A stretch of 64,000 nucleotides of DNA from Pseudomonadales bacterium (GCA_022825925.1 JAJDVW010000071.1:1-64000), one strand, 5' to 3'; shown: positions 33,532 to 44,202, counted from the first letter of the stretch. Notes: generated by a model from the sequence alone, not told the origin. Made by a program: numbers and translations.

Positions 33532-34581
33532 TCAGCAGTCGATGCACACCCCGATCGGCTTGTGCTGCATCAGGGAGCCGCGGCCACGGCTCCACGACGG
33601 AACGAACGCCGAGTGGCCGCCGGCGTCGGCCCCGGCGACCGTGATCAGGATGTCCTCGGCCCCCATGCCGCGGTGCATGTCCTCCCTGCCCTGCTTCTCG
33701 TGTACCTCCGGGACGAACTTGGCGACGGACTTCATGTCCGCGACCGAACGCTTCGCGTGGTCGAAGAGGTAAGACTGGGCGTCCGCCCGGCTCCATCCGG
33801 TGCCGGCCACGATCTCGGCGTGCTCCGGTGAGAGGATCACGACCGACTGTCCGCCCGTGATGGCCCCGAGGTTCGCCATGGCGTCCGCGACGCAATCGAG
33901 AATGGACTCGGGCGTGTTCCCGCCGTGGTTCTCCACGTTGCCGAAGCCCGCGCCGGCGAAGACGGTGACGCTCGAGATGTCCTCCCCGTACCCCTGCTCG
34001 ACGTGCAGCGGCGCCCACGGGCAGCGGTCGGCACGCTCCCCGATGCAGAACGAGTACTTGCCGGGATGCCCCTGCGTGGACTGGTCCGAAATGCCCGGGA
34101 TCATCTCGAAGACGTTCATCACGATGAGGCGCATGGCGCGGCCGATGGTCGCGTTGGCGCGGTTGCCGGGGCCGAACACATTGCCGGCGCTGTTCATGCC
34201 GAGGTCCGTGACCGCCGGCCCGCTGACGATCAGGAGCTGCGCGGACCCCCCGGTGCTCGCCGTCGACGCGTGGAAGTTGTAGCCCGGCTCGTTGGCCGCC
34301 TCAAGGGCGGCGACGACCACCGGAAAGTACTCCGGCAGGCAGCCGGCCATCACGGCGTTGACCGCCGCCGAGAGGATCGTGCACTCGTTGCCGGTGGCGG
34401 GATGCGTCGCGATCACCGTCTCGGGCGGGCGGCCTTCCATCGCCGCCATGGCCTCGATCCGGCCGGTCTCGGGCGGGACGACCGGGAGCCCATCCGTCCA
34501 GCCCCGTTCGTAGCAGTACTCGATCGCGGCGAGGGCGTCGCCCTCCACGTCATGGGTGGTGGCGAGGTTCTCGATGGACAT
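33532..34581 (-). CDS. Conserved protein with C-terminal CxxC, possible partner of the UGSC selenoprotein
   Basis: The 349-residue protein has strongly patterned segments: ERGWTDGLPVVPPE, NAVMAGCLPEYFPVVVAALEA, FGPGNRANATIGRAMRLIVMN, HPGKYSFCIGERAD and VVILSPEHAEIVAGTGWS. I know these as a widespread family of unassigned function, often near UGSC-type proteins. It ends GVCIDC-stop, a C-x2-C pair at the extreme C-terminus. No signal peptide is evident. It lies about 500 bases upstream of the selenoprotein, separated by a broken ATPase gene. A joint redox role is inferred from position and the terminal cysteines only. Confidence 0.7.
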   Translation of the reverse strand: MSIENLATTHDVEGDALAAIEYCYERGWTDGLPVVPPETGRIEAMAAMEGRPPETVIATHPATGNECTILSAAVNAVMAGCLPEYFPVVVAALEAANEPGYNFHASTASTGGSAQLLIVSGPAVTDLGMNSAGNVFGPGNRANATIGRAMRLIVMNVFEMIPGISDQSTQGHPGKYSFCIGERADRCPWAPLHVEQGYGEDISSVTVFAGAGFGNVENHGGNTPESILDCVADAMANLGAITGGQSVVILSPEHAEIVAGTGWSRADAQSYLFDHAKRSVADMKSVAKFVPEVHEKQGREDMHRGMGAEDILITVAGADAGGHSAFVPSWSRGRGSLMQHKPIGVCIDC

Positions 34582-34602
34582 GTCGGGGCCTCCTGGTTTT
34601 CG

Positions 34603-35076
34603 TCAGCCCGTCGCGTCGGCGTGGACGACGATGGTGCCGGCGAGATGGTCGTGGAGACAGCGCCGCCGCTCGCCGAAGATGAACAGGATGTCGAGCAGGG
34701 CCAGGATTCCCCCGACCGTCGGTATCAGCGCGATGCCCTGGATGACGACGACCCGCAGGCCGAACGACTTCCAGACCGGCACGATCCGGCGGCTGTCGGC
34801 CGCCACGATGCGCACGCCCACGGCCAGCTTGCCGACCGTCTGTCCCCGAGTCGCCAGCAGGCGGAGGTTGATCGCCGCGTAGACGACGAGCGCGATGCCG
34901 ACCAGCCACAGCGCCGCGCTCGTGTCCTGCTGCACGACGCGCTCGAACAGACCCGCCCAGAACGCGATCCCGCCGGCGACGACCCCGATGATGAGCCAGT
35001 CGATAAGGTATGCGCCGAGACGGGCGCCCCGGCCCGCGAGCGCTTCCCGCTCCGCCATGTCTCCGTGGTCGCTCAT
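34603..35076 (-). CDS. RDD-family membrane protein
   Basis: The 157-residue protein has the RDD pattern: an RLGAYLIDWLIIGVVAG first helix with conserved Arg/Asp, LWLVGIALVVYAAINLRL, then GQTVGKLAVGVRIV, and a final helix (IQGIALIPTVGGILALLDILF). The ATG at 35076 has GGAGGAG upstream. Family members are small inner-membrane proteins, some implicated in ion or proton exchange. It lies 21 bases upstream of the CxxC-protein gene in the same direction, so it may be in that transcript. Confidence 0.85.
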   Translation of the reverse strand: MSDHGDMAEREALAGRGARLGAYLIDWLIIGVVAGGIAFWAGLFERVVQQDTSAALWLVGIALVVYAAINLRLLATRGQTVGKLAVGVRIVAADSRRIVPVWKSFGLRVVVIQGIALIPTVGGILALLDILFIFGERRRCLHDHLAGTIVVHADATG

Positions 35077-35251
35077 GGAACTCCTCCCGTGTTTCGAACC
35101 GCCGTGCGTAGCGTAGCAGCCTGCTCGGTTCAGGTTCAGGTCCTGGCGGGCGTTCGATCCCGTGCAATGGCGCACTTGCCCATGCCCGCACTGCACGCGT
35201 TCGAGTCGAACCCGCGTGGCGGGCCGCCGTCCGGGCCTCCGCGGCCGCGGG

Positions 35252-36007
35252 TCAGTCCCCGACCGGAACCGCGACCCCGATCGGTTCGGTACAGCGCGGT
35301 CCCTTGTTCCTGGCGTTGCCGACGTAACTCGACACCGGCACCGCGGCGAGCGGACCGGGCAGCCGCGGGGCGAACAGATCCCGCAAGTCACCCGGCGGCG
35401 GTTCCCGGTCGTGGTCCATCCAGGCGTCGGCAGCCGCGCTCGACAGCATCAGCGGCTGGCGGTCGTGGAGCCATGCGAGTCCCGGGTGGACGGGCGTGGT
35501 AACGACCGCAAAACTGTAGATGACCGCGTCCGTCTCGCGGTCCCGCCAGCGGTCCCACACGCCGCCGAGCAGCAGCGGCCCACCGTCCGCCGGCTCGACG
35601 TGATACGGCAAGCGGCCTAGCGCGACCTGACGGTCGCGTTGGGAGTTTCGCTGACGCGAAACTCCTACGGCGCGAGCCCCTAGGGGCGAATCCGTCCACT
35701 CGTAGAAGCCGTCGACGGGGACGACACAGCGCCGGTAGCGGAACGGATCCCGGAACGTGCCGCTCTTCTCCAGGTTCTCGCACTTCGCGTTGAATGTCGC
35801 GTAGCGCGGCACGGGGGTCTTCGACCAGTACGGCGTCAGCCACCAGCGGGCAGCCAGGGCTTCGCGGGCGTCCGACTTCCAGCGGATGACCCAGGCGGTC
35901 TCCGTGGGCGCGACGTTGCGGTTCTCCTCGCCCGGAAACGGCTCGCCCGTCATCGTGAGGAACACGTCCTCGACGACCTTGCGCGTCGTGCTGAACCGCC
36001 CGCACAT
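35252..36007 (-). CDS. yedK: SRAP-domain (YedK/HMCES-type) abasic-site-protecting protein with an insertion
   Basis: The 251-residue protein starts MCGRF, whose Cys2 becomes the free N-terminal thiol that crosslinks to abasic sites in single-stranded DNA. FNAKCENL, the VDGFYEW glutamate and the LHDRQP histidine complete the active site. Between FYEW and LPYHVE there are about 28 residues (106-131) instead of roughly 8, and the DNA there is a run of three palindromes. This looks like a small palindromic element inserted in frame, tolerated on a surface loop. It is probably functional in DNA-damage tolerance. Confidence 0.9.
   Translation of the reverse strand: MCGRFSTTRKVVEDVFLTMTGEPFPGEENRNVAPTETAWVIRWKSDAREALAARWWLTPYWSKTPVPRYATFNAKCENLEKSGTFRDPFRYRRCVVPVDGFYEWTDSPLGARAVGVSRQRNSQRDRQVALGRLPYHVEPADGGPLLLGGVWDRWRDRETDAVIYSFAVVTTPVHPGLAWLHDRQPLMLSSAAADAWMDHDREPPPGDLRDLFAPRLPGPLAAVPVSSYVGNARNKGPRCTEPIGVAVPVGD
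35621..35687. repeat. Palindromic element inserted in frame in the SRAP gene
   Basis: Three inverted repeats lie in series: CGCGACC-TGAC-GGTCGCG (35621-35638), GGAGTTTCGC-TGAC-GCGAAACTCC (35642-35665) and GCCCC-TA-GGGGC (35676-35687). The first two share the loop TGAC. They coincide with the extra residues in the SRAP protein, in the manner of Rickettsia palindromic elements. Confidence 0.75.
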
Positions 36008-36111
36008 GACGCCTCCCCGATGCCCGTGACCGGGAGCATGATAAATTCACGCGCAGGCGGGCGCCCACCGACCGGGCGCCGCCACGTTCGGATTGCCCAA
36101 GAGACAAGGTC

Positions 36112-37296
36112 ATGACAGCGATCGACGACTTCCGCAGCGAAACCCGGGACTGGCTGGCGGAGCACTGCCCGCGGGGCGCACGCGGGCCCGGGCCGATTCC
36201 CACCGGCAGCACGAAGATCCCCCTCGACGACGCCGACACCGAACTCTGGCTCGAGCGCATGATCGAGAAGGGCTGGACGGCCCCGACGTGGCCGGCGGAG
36301 TACGGCGGCGGCGGGCTCTCGAACGACGAGTACATGGTCCTCATCCAGGAGATGCGGCGCATCGACGCCCGCGCCCCCCTGGCCGGCATGGGCACGTCGC
36401 TGATTGGCCCGACCCTGCTCGAGTACGGTACGGACGCCCAGAAGCAGCGGCACATCCCGCCGATCGTGCGCGCCGAACGGGCCTGGTGCCAGGGCTACAG
36501 CGAACCGAGTTCCGGGTCGGACCTCGCGAGCCTGCGCACGCGCGCCGAGGACCACGGCGACCACTTCGTCGTCAACGGACAGAAGATCTGGACGTCCGGC
36601 GCCCAGTTCGCGGACTGGATCTTCGCCCTCGTGCGCACCGACCCGGACGTGCCGAAGCACCAGGGCATCAGCTTCGTGCTGATGGACATGCACCAGCCCG
36701 GCATCAGCGTGCGGCCCATCCGCCTCATCAGCGGCAGTTCGCCCTTCTGCGAGACCTTCTTCGACAACGCCATCGCCCGCAAGGAAGACCTGGTCGGCGA
36801 ACTGAACAAGGGCTGGACCGTGGGGAAGCGCCTGCTGCAGCACGAGCGCGGCAGCATGGCCTCGCTGGTCGGCGGTGGCGCGGCGGCGGACGCCGGGCCG
36901 ACCCTCGAGGGGGAGGCCAAGCGGTTCGCCGGCGAGAGCGGAGGCCAAATCGCCGACCCGGACCTGCGCCACGAGGTCGTCACGCACAACATGAACGACC
37001 TGGCGTTCCGGCTGACCCAGCGCCGGGCCGTCGAGGAAGCACGCGGCGGCGGAACCCCCGGCCCGGCGACGTCCATCTTCAAGATGTACGGGACCGAACT
37101 GCAGCAGGAGAAGTCGTCGCTGTTCGTCTCGATGCGCGGCACGGCGGGCCTCGGCTGGTCGGGCAACGCGTTCGACGAGCAGTCCCTCGAGGACACCCGC
37201 ACCTGGCTCTCCAACCGGGCGGCGTCGATCTACAGCGGCTCGAACGAGATCCAGCGCAACATCATCGCCAAGCGCGTGCTGGGGCTCCCGGACTGA
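36112..37296 (+). CDS. Acyl-CoA dehydrogenase
   Basis: The 394-residue flavoprotein has GYSEPSSGSDLASLRT and VNGQKIWTSGAQFADW (the FAD/substrate sheet domain), and the C-terminal segment IYSGSNEIQRNIIAKRVLG typical of the ACAD family. It would oxidise an acyl-CoA to the 2-enoyl-CoA, passing electrons to ETF. The chain length or branch preference is unknown. Its stop overlaps the start of the prolyl oligopeptidase gene (TGATG). Confidence 0.93.
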   Translation: MTAIDDFRSETRDWLAEHCPRGARGPGPIPTGSTKIPLDDADTELWLERMIEKGWTAPTWPAEYGGGGLSNDEYMVLIQEMRRIDARAPLAGMGTSLIGPTLLEYGTDAQKQRHIPPIVRAERAWCQGYSEPSSGSDLASLRTRAEDHGDHFVVNGQKIWTSGAQFADWIFALVRTDPDVPKHQGISFVLMDMHQPGISVRPIRLISGSSPFCETFFDNAIARKEDLVGELNKGWTVGKRLLQHERGSMASLVGGGAAADAGPTLEGEAKRFAGESGGQIADPDLRHEVVTHNMNDLAFRLTQRRAVEEARGGGTPGPATSIFKMYGTELQQEKSSLFVSMRGTAGLGWSGNAFDEQSLEDTRTWLSNRAASIYSGSNEIQRNIIAKRVLGLPD

Positions 37297-39440
37297 TGCG
37301 GCATGCGCTGGCCGCCGTCCTGGCGGCCGGGGCGCTGACGACGGCGGCCGACATTCGCGAACCCACCGAGGAGCCCGGGGCGCTGACGCCGCCCGTCGCC
37401 GAACCGCGCCCGCATCGGTTCACGCGCCACGGCGTGACGGTCGAGGACCCGTACGCCTGGCTGCGGGACGCGGACTACCCGACGGTCGACGACCCGGACG
37501 TGCTGGCCTACCTGCGCGCCGAGAACGCGTACTTCGACGCCGTCATGGCGCCCGTCCAGCCCCTCGTCGAGGGACTGTTCGAGGAGATCAAGGCGCGCGA
37601 GAAACCGGACGACGCATCGGTCCCGCTGCGGGACGGCGGCTACTTCCACCAGTGGCGCTTCGAGGCCGGTGCGCAGTACCGGACCTGGACCCGCTGGCCC
37701 GTCGACGACCCGGAGTCGGTCGAGACGATCCTCGACGAGCCCGCGCTCGCGGACGGCCACGACTACTTCGCGTTGGGCTCCATGTCCGTGAGCCACGACG
37801 GCCGCTACGTCGCCTACGGCACCGACACGAGCGGCGGCGAGCGCTACACCATGCGCGTCAAGGACCTGCGCGACGGCAGCGTCCTCGACGAACGCATCGA
37901 GGACACGAACGGCGAGGCGGTCTGGGCCGCGGACAGCCGGACCTTCTTCTATCTCGTGATGAACGAGCAATGGCGTTCGCACCAGGTCCGGCGCCACGTC
38001 GTCGGCACGCCGGCCGAAGCGGACGCGATCGTCTACACGGAGGCGGACAGCGGCTTCTGGGTCGGCCTCGCCGAGGCCTCGTCGAAGCGCTACATCGTCA
38101 TCTCCACCGGGGACCAGGTGACCAGCGAATCCCACCTCCTGCCCGCCGACGACCCGACGGCCGCACCCGCGCTCGTGGCGGCGCGCCGGGAGGGTCACGA
38201 CTACGACATCGACCACCAGGGCGACCGTTTCGTCATCCGCACCAACGACCGGCACCGGAACTTCCGCCTGGCGGTCGCCCCGCAGGACGGCTTCCAGGAG
38301 GAACGCTGGGAAAGCCTGATCGAGGGTTCGGACAGCGTGTACCTGCGCGCGTTCCGGTGCTTCCGCGACTGGATCGTGGTGGACGAGCGGGTCGACGGGG
38401 TCGACCAGGTGCGCATCCTGGACCGCGAGGGCACCGGCCGGCACGTGGCGCTTCCCGAGCCTCTCCACACGGTCGGCCTCGGCGCGAACGCCGAGTACGA
38501 GGTCGACGAGGTCCGGCTGAACTACGCCTCGATGGTCACGCCCAACACGGTCTTCGACTACGACATCGGCAAGGAACGGCTCGTGACGCGCAAGGTACGC
38601 GAGATTCCGAGCGGCTACGACCGGGGGCTCTACACCAGCGAGCGCCTGCACGCGCCGGCGCGGGACGGCGTCTCGGTGCCCGTCTCGATCGTCCGCCGCA
38701 AGGACACGCCCCTCGACGGATCCGCGCCGCTTTACCTGTACGGCTACGGCGCGTACGGGGCCGCCATCCCGCCGTCCTTCTCCTCGACGCGGCTCTCGCT
38801 CCTCGACCGCGGGTTCCTCTACGCCATCGCCCACGTCCGCGGCGGCGGCGAGCTCGGACGGGGCTGGTACGAACAGGGCAAGCTCGCCCAGCGCACCAAC
38901 GCATTCAACGACTTCGTCGACGTGGCGCGGCACCTGGTGGACCGAGGGTTCACCCGGCCCGGACGGATCGCGATCGCCGGCGGCAGCGCGGGCGGCGAAC
39001 TGATGGGCGCGGTCGTGAACCAGGCGCCGGATCTCTGGGGCGCGGTCGCCGCGCACGTGCCGTTCGTGGACGTCCTGAACACGATGCTCGACGACACCCT
39101 GCCCCTGACGCCCGGCGAATGGCCCGAGTGGGGCAACCCCATCGAGGACCCGGACGCCTTCGAGCTGATCCGTTCGTATTCGCCCTACGACCAGCTTCGG
39201 CCGGGCGCGTACCCCCCGATGCTCGTCACGGCGGGACTCAACGATCCCCGCGTGACCTACTGGGAACCGGCGAAGTACGTGGCGAAGCTGCGCGCGCTCA
39301 AGACCGACGACAACCCGCTCGTCCTCAAGACCAACATGGGCGCCGGCCACGGCGGCAAGTCGGGCCGCTACGACGCCCTGTACGAGGTCGCGGAGGAGTT
39401 CGCGTTCGTGCTGATGACGATGGGGATGGCGAGGGACTGA
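37296..39440 (+). CDS. Prolyl oligopeptidase (S9A family), probably exported
   Basis: The 714-residue serine peptidase has an N-terminal hydrophobic, alanine-rich stretch (about 1-18) that looks like a signal peptide. A beta-propeller region (DPYAWLRD near residue 49, then repeats) and a C-terminal alpha/beta-hydrolase domain follow. The catalytic residues are Ser564 in GGSAGGEL, Asp650 in GLNDPRV and His685 in GAGHGGKSG. It cleaves short peptides after proline. It overlaps the acyl-CoA dehydrogenase gene by one base, although the two functions are unrelated. Confidence 0.93.
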   Translation: MRHALAAVLAAGALTTAADIREPTEEPGALTPPVAEPRPHRFTRHGVTVEDPYAWLRDADYPTVDDPDVLAYLRAENAYFDAVMAPVQPLVEGLFEEIKAREKPDDASVPLRDGGYFHQWRFEAGAQYRTWTRWPVDDPESVETILDEPALADGHDYFALGSMSVSHDGRYVAYGTDTSGGERYTMRVKDLRDGSVLDERIEDTNGEAVWAADSRTFFYLVMNEQWRSHQVRRHVVGTPAEADAIVYTEADSGFWVGLAEASSKRYIVISTGDQVTSESHLLPADDPTAAPALVAARREGHDYDIDHQGDRFVIRTNDRHRNFRLAVAPQDGFQEERWESLIEGSDSVYLRAFRCFRDWIVVDERVDGVDQVRILDREGTGRHVALPEPLHTVGLGANAEYEVDEVRLNYASMVTPNTVFDYDIGKERLVTRKVREIPSGYDRGLYTSERLHAPARDGVSVPVSIVRRKDTPLDGSAPLYLYGYGAYGAAIPPSFSSTRLSLLDRGFLYAIAHVRGGGELGRGWYEQGKLAQRTNAFNDFVDVARHLVDRGFTRPGRIAIAGGSAGGELMGAVVNQAPDLWGAVAAHVPFVDVLNTMLDDTLPLTPGEWPEWGNPIEDPDAFELIRSYSPYDQLRPGAYPPMLVTAGLNDPRVTYWEPAKYVAKLRALKTDDNPLVLKTNMGAGHGGKSGRYDALYEVAEEFAFVLMTMGMARD

Positions 39441-39702
39441 CTGCACGCCGGGCCGGACTTCCCGCGGGCCCGGCGGAGACGCGCGTCGGTCGGGCGGAGT
39501 GGGTGGGCGCCGCTGGCCCGCTGCCAGGCGTGTTCGCAGACCTTGTCCGCTGGTCCCGGCAGCTCCTCCGGTTCGAGAGGCGGCCTGGGCAGGGGGCCGT
39601 CAACCTCGTTCGGGATGGCGCCATGGCCGCGTGGCTGGCCCGGCATCCTGCACTCGTTCTACAATGCCGGTTCGGTCACGACCGTCTCGAGGGCGCGCAC
39701 AC

Positions 39703-40038
39703 ATGAGCCAGGAAGTCTTGGACACGATCCGGGAACAGATCGACGCCAACCCCATCCTCCTTTACATGAAGGGCTCTCCGCAGGCGCCGCAGTGCGGTTT
39801 CTCCGCGCAGACCGTGCAGTGCCTGATGGCCTGCGGGGAAAGGTTCGCCTACGTCGATATCCTGAGCCACCCCGCCATCCGGGCGACGCTCCCGCAGTAC
39901 GCCAACTGGCCGACTTTCCCGCAGCTCTACGTCGAGGGCGAACTGGTCGGCGGCTGCGACATCGTGACCGAGATGTACCAGTCGGGCGAACTCGAGCCGC
40001 TCATCAAGGAAGCGGCCGGGCGGGCCGAGGACAGCTAA
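39703..40038 (+). CDS. grxD: Monothiol glutaredoxin (Grx4 type)
   Basis: The 111-residue protein has the CGFS active site at 31-34 and the partner motifs WPTFPQLYV and GGCDIVTEM that bind glutathione. Monothiol CGFS glutaredoxins carry and deliver [2Fe-2S] clusters. KGSPQAPQ stands in place of KGTPxxPx. The ATG at 39703 gives the expected N-terminus. It converges on the RNase T gene. Confidence 0.94.
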   Translation: MSQEVLDTIREQIDANPILLYMKGSPQAPQCGFSAQTVQCLMACGERFAYVDILSHPAIRATLPQYANWPTFPQLYVEGELVGGCDIVTEMYQSGELEPLIKEAAGRAEDS

Positions 40039-40055
40039 AACGGCGCCGCGCACCC

Positions 40056-40688
40056 TCAGTCCGTCCCGAGGACGTCCGGGATCAGTCCCGCCGGGGCGAC
40101 GGCGTCCCAGGTATTGACGATCGAGCAGAACAGGCGCGCCGTCGTTTCCGCGTCGTAGCCCGCGCTGTGCGCCCGCTCATCCTCGAACGCGAGGCCCGCA
40201 CGCGCACACGCCTCGCTGAGCACCGTGTGCCCGTACGCGAGGGCCGCGAGCGAAGCGGTGTCGAGCACCGTGAACGGGTGGAACGGATTGCGTCCAATGC
40301 GGTTGCGCGCCGCCGCCTCCATCAGGAACCCGTGGTCGAAGTGGGCGTTGTGCGCCGTCAACACGGCCCGCTGACAGCCGTTGCGCCGCACCGCGCCACG
40401 TACGAAGCGGAACATCTCCCGCGTCGCCTCGGCCTCGGTGACGGCGCCCCGCTCCGCATCGCCGAGTTCGATGCCCGTCAACTGCAGCGAGGCGGCCTCG
40501 ACGCGGGTGTCCGGATGCGGCTCCACGTTCCAGGTCCGCAGCGTCTCGATCCCGAGCAGCCCCTCGGTCCAGGCGAGACTGACGGCCGCGATCTGCAGGA
40601 CGGCGTGGACCTCCTTGTCGAAGCCCCCCGTCTCCAGGTCGACGACGACCGGTGCAAAGCCTCGAAACCGGGCTTTCATCTGACTCAT
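40056..40688 (-). CDS. rnt: Ribonuclease T (DEDDh exonuclease)
   Basis: The 210-residue exonuclease trims the CCA ends of tRNA and other small RNAs. Exo I VVVDLETGG contains Asp17 and Glu19; Exo II AHNAHFDHGFL and Exo III RAHSAGYDAE provide the other Asp and His. The basic RNA-binding patches of RNase T and the NPFHPF segment are present. The family is almost restricted to gammaproteobacteria, which helps place the organism. Confidence 0.94.
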   Translation of the reverse strand: MSQMKARFRGFAPVVVDLETGGFDKEVHAVLQIAAVSLAWTEGLLGIETLRTWNVEPHPDTRVEAASLQLTGIELGDAERGAVTEAEATREMFRFVRGAVRRNGCQRAVLTAHNAHFDHGFLMEAAARNRIGRNPFHPFTVLDTASLAALAYGHTVLSEACARAGLAFEDERAHSAGYDAETTARLFCSIVNTWDAVAPAGLIPDVLGTD

Positions 40689-40867
40689 CGCGCCCCCTCG
40701 TGTCCCGCCGGCCGATGCGTCGTCCCGGTCCTTCCGACGGACTAACTTAACACGCCGCGACCCCGCTCCATGCCTGGTTCGCAGGTCCCGACCAGTCCCG
40801 ACCCGCGCCGCTTCCGCGCTCGGACCCCTGCTGTACCATTACGCGTTTTTTCTCCGGGGGGCACGGG

Positions 40868-42073
<1,206 letters not shown>

Positions 42074-42147
42074 CCGCGAAGACACGACGCTCGTCCGCCG
42101 TCCCCGCGGGGCGTAGCCGCCCTGCCGCGACCGGACGATCCCGCCCG

Positions 42148-43395
42148 TCACAGCCGTAGCCGTAGCTGGTTGTCGCGCCGGCCGCCGTTGGCGCCGCGGA
42201 GTTCGTTGCGGCTCGAGTAGTCGAGCTGGTAGTAGCCGCCGGCCTCCCCGAGCCGCCCCGGGCGATAGCGTTCGGCGGGATCCTCGCGGCCCTCGAGGCA
42301 GTGCAGGATGGCGTCCGCGAGAAACGCCTCGATCTTGAGCACGACGATCTTCTGCCGGAGACGCCCCTGGTCGTCCCGGTTCAGCACGTTGGGCAGCGTG
42401 TTGGTCGTGGCGAACTCGGTCAGCGCGCCGGCGTGCAGGTTCTCGCGCGCCTCCGGGGAAATGTAGGTGTGGGTGCAGTAGAAGTAGATGCGCCGCGGGC
42501 GCGTCCGTTCGTCCGCGTGCAGGACGCCGGCCGCCTTGGCGATCGTGCCGCCGGTGCGCACCATGTCGTCGAGGATGAAGACCTCGCGGTCCTTCAGCAG
42601 CGGCGCGTTCTCGGGCGGCTCCATCTCCACGCTGCGTTGCCCGAGACGCTGCTTCTCGAGCACCACCACCTCGGCATCCTTGAGGCCCGTGAAACGCTGC
42701 ACGCTGCGCACGAAGTCCTCGGCGCCCCGGTCCGGCGCCACGAGCCCCACGTTCTCGCCGAGCCCCTTCGGGTTCGACACCTGGAGGATGTAGTGGGCGA
42801 CCAGGTAGGCGATGTCCAGGTTGAAGAACGCCGAACGTCCCCCGTTCGTGCCGTACACCTCGTCGTAGATCTTCCCGAGCACGTCGGGCTTGTGGTTGTG
42901 CACGGCGACCACCTGGTCGACGCCGGCCCCTTTCAGCATCTGCGCGTACAGATGCGCCGACGCCGGCTGTCCGTCGAATTTCTTGTACGACTCCGGGCCC
43001 GTCATCTGGGGGTGGTCCGTCGAGTGCGGTCCCCGGTCCTGGGCCGAGAAGAACAGGTCCGGTTCGACCAGCACGACACGTTCGGCGCCGTTCTCCTTGG
43101 CCGCGGATGCGATCAGGAGGTTGCGCATCGCGAGCTCCACCCGGGTGTGCTGCGGGGACGACGTGGAGATGAGGTAGACGCGCTTGCCCTCGAGGTGGCT
43201 GCCGATACCCTCGAGATCGCTCGCATCGTTGATGAAGCGGGGACAGAACTCCGTGTTGGCGAACGTCTTCAGCGAGATGACGTCGGAGACTTGGGGTTCC
43301 TGTCCTACGTGGTGGGCGGTGTCGAGCGCGAACGAGGCATCCGACCAGTTGGACACGATCATCAGATCGTTCCGGTAGTGCAGTCCGCCGTCCAT
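42148..43395 (-). CDS. prs: Ribose-phosphate pyrophosphokinase, long form
   Basis: The 415-residue protein is longer than the common 315-residue PrsA. It keeps the family hallmarks: DRGAEDFVRSVQR-type core and the PRPP loop VFILDDMVRTGGTI. It makes PRPP from ribose-5-phosphate and ATP for nucleotide, histidine and tryptophan synthesis. The N-terminal region FALDTAHHVGQEPQVSD and the long C-terminal tail place it with the less studied long PRPP synthetases. The start at 43395 follows a purine-rich site, and an in-frame extension to 43443 is unlikely. Confidence 0.9.
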   Translation of the reverse strand: MDGGLHYRNDLMIVSNWSDASFALDTAHHVGQEPQVSDVISLKTFANTEFCPRFINDASDLEGIGSHLEGKRVYLISTSSPQHTRVELAMRNLLIASAAKENGAERVVLVEPDLFFSAQDRGPHSTDHPQMTGPESYKKFDGQPASAHLYAQMLKGAGVDQVVAVHNHKPDVLGKIYDEVYGTNGGRSAFFNLDIAYLVAHYILQVSNPKGLGENVGLVAPDRGAEDFVRSVQRFTGLKDAEVVVLEKQRLGQRSVEMEPPENAPLLKDREVFILDDMVRTGGTIAKAAGVLHADERTRPRRIYFYCTHTYISPEARENLHAGALTEFATTNTLPNVLNRDDQGRLRQKIVVLKIEAFLADAILHCLEGREDPAERYRPGRLGEAGGYYQLDYSSRNELRGANGGRRDNQLRLRL

Positions 43396-43545
43396 CTTCC
43401 CCCTTTCGCGCCTCCCCGCGGCCGCTGCCGAACCCGGCGCCAAGCGTGCCGTTATCCCCCTGGGAGCGCGCGCGGGCGATCATAACATCGCGCCCCTTCG
43501 CGAAGGGCGTCGCGTCGCGGGCAGGCGGTCCGGGACGGGGCCCGG

Positions 43546-44202
43546 TCAGTCGGCGGCCGACAACCGGCCCTTGAGGTCCGCGACCTCGAGTTCGAGCGCG
43601 GCGACGCGCTGTTCAAGCTCCGCAAGCCGTCCGGTCCGCGGTTCCGCCCGGGGCGTCACCACTTCCTGCTCCACGGACTCGATCGCGCCGGACAGCAGGT
43701 GCGCGTACTGATGGTCCCGGCGCCCGGGAACCCGCGCGAGCCTCGCGACCACCGCGCCGCCCTCGCGGTCGGAATCCATCAGCCGCAGCAGCGTTTCGAC
43801 GACCGCCCCGTTGTCGGCAAAGGCGTGCAGGCGACCGCTCCGCGACCGGAGCTCGCCCGGGGTCTGCGGCCCACGCAGGAGGAGCAGGCAGACCACCGCG
43901 TACTCGTCCTCCGCCAGGGTCAGGTCGCTGAGCATCGTGTTGCACAGGCGCTGCCGGTACTTCACGACGCCGGTCCTGAAGTTCTCCTCGCTGGTGACGA
44001 GCGACTTGTCGTCGAGGTCCCGGGCCACCCGTTCGACCGTCGTGCGCTCCAGCGCCAGCACCGGGTCCCGGCTGGATTTCTGGTTGCAGGCGGCCGTCAG
44101 CGCATTGAGCGTCAGCGGGCACTGGTCCGGCGTCAGCACGGCCTTCTCCATGAGGCAGCCGATGACGCGCGCCTCGTGGGGGCTCAGGTGGATGCGGGGC
44201 AT
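43546..44202 (-). CDS. yceH: YceH-family (DUF480) protein
   Basis: The 218-residue winged-helix protein has the family start LSPHEARVIGCLMEKAVLTPDQCPL, then NALTAACNQKSSRDPVL and YAVVCLLLLRGPQTPGELRSRS. The C-terminal 40 residues form a short coiled coil (ELEQRVAALELEVADLKGRL). DNA-binding or regulatory roles are suspected for the family but not proven. It stands alone between nth and prs in the same direction. Confidence 0.92.
   Translation of the reverse strand: MPRIHLSPHEARVIGCLMEKAVLTPDQCPLTLNALTAACNQKSSRDPVLALERTTVERVARDLDDKSLVTSEENFRTGVVKYRQRLCNTMLSDLTLAEDEYAVVCLLLLRGPQTPGELRSRSGRLHAFADNGAVVETLLRLMDSDREGGAVVARLARVPGRRDHQYAHLLSGAIESVEQEVVTPRAEPRTGRLAELEQRVAALELEVADLKGRLSAAD

Noticed and set aside
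33526..33540. A second selenocysteine codon at the TGA after GVCIDC
   Set aside because: The frame beyond runs into the inverted repeat without family similarity; an ordinary stop fits.
37230..39446. 738-codon reverse frame opposite the prolyl oligopeptidase
   Set aside because: Shadow of a strongly supported gene with a full catalytic triad.
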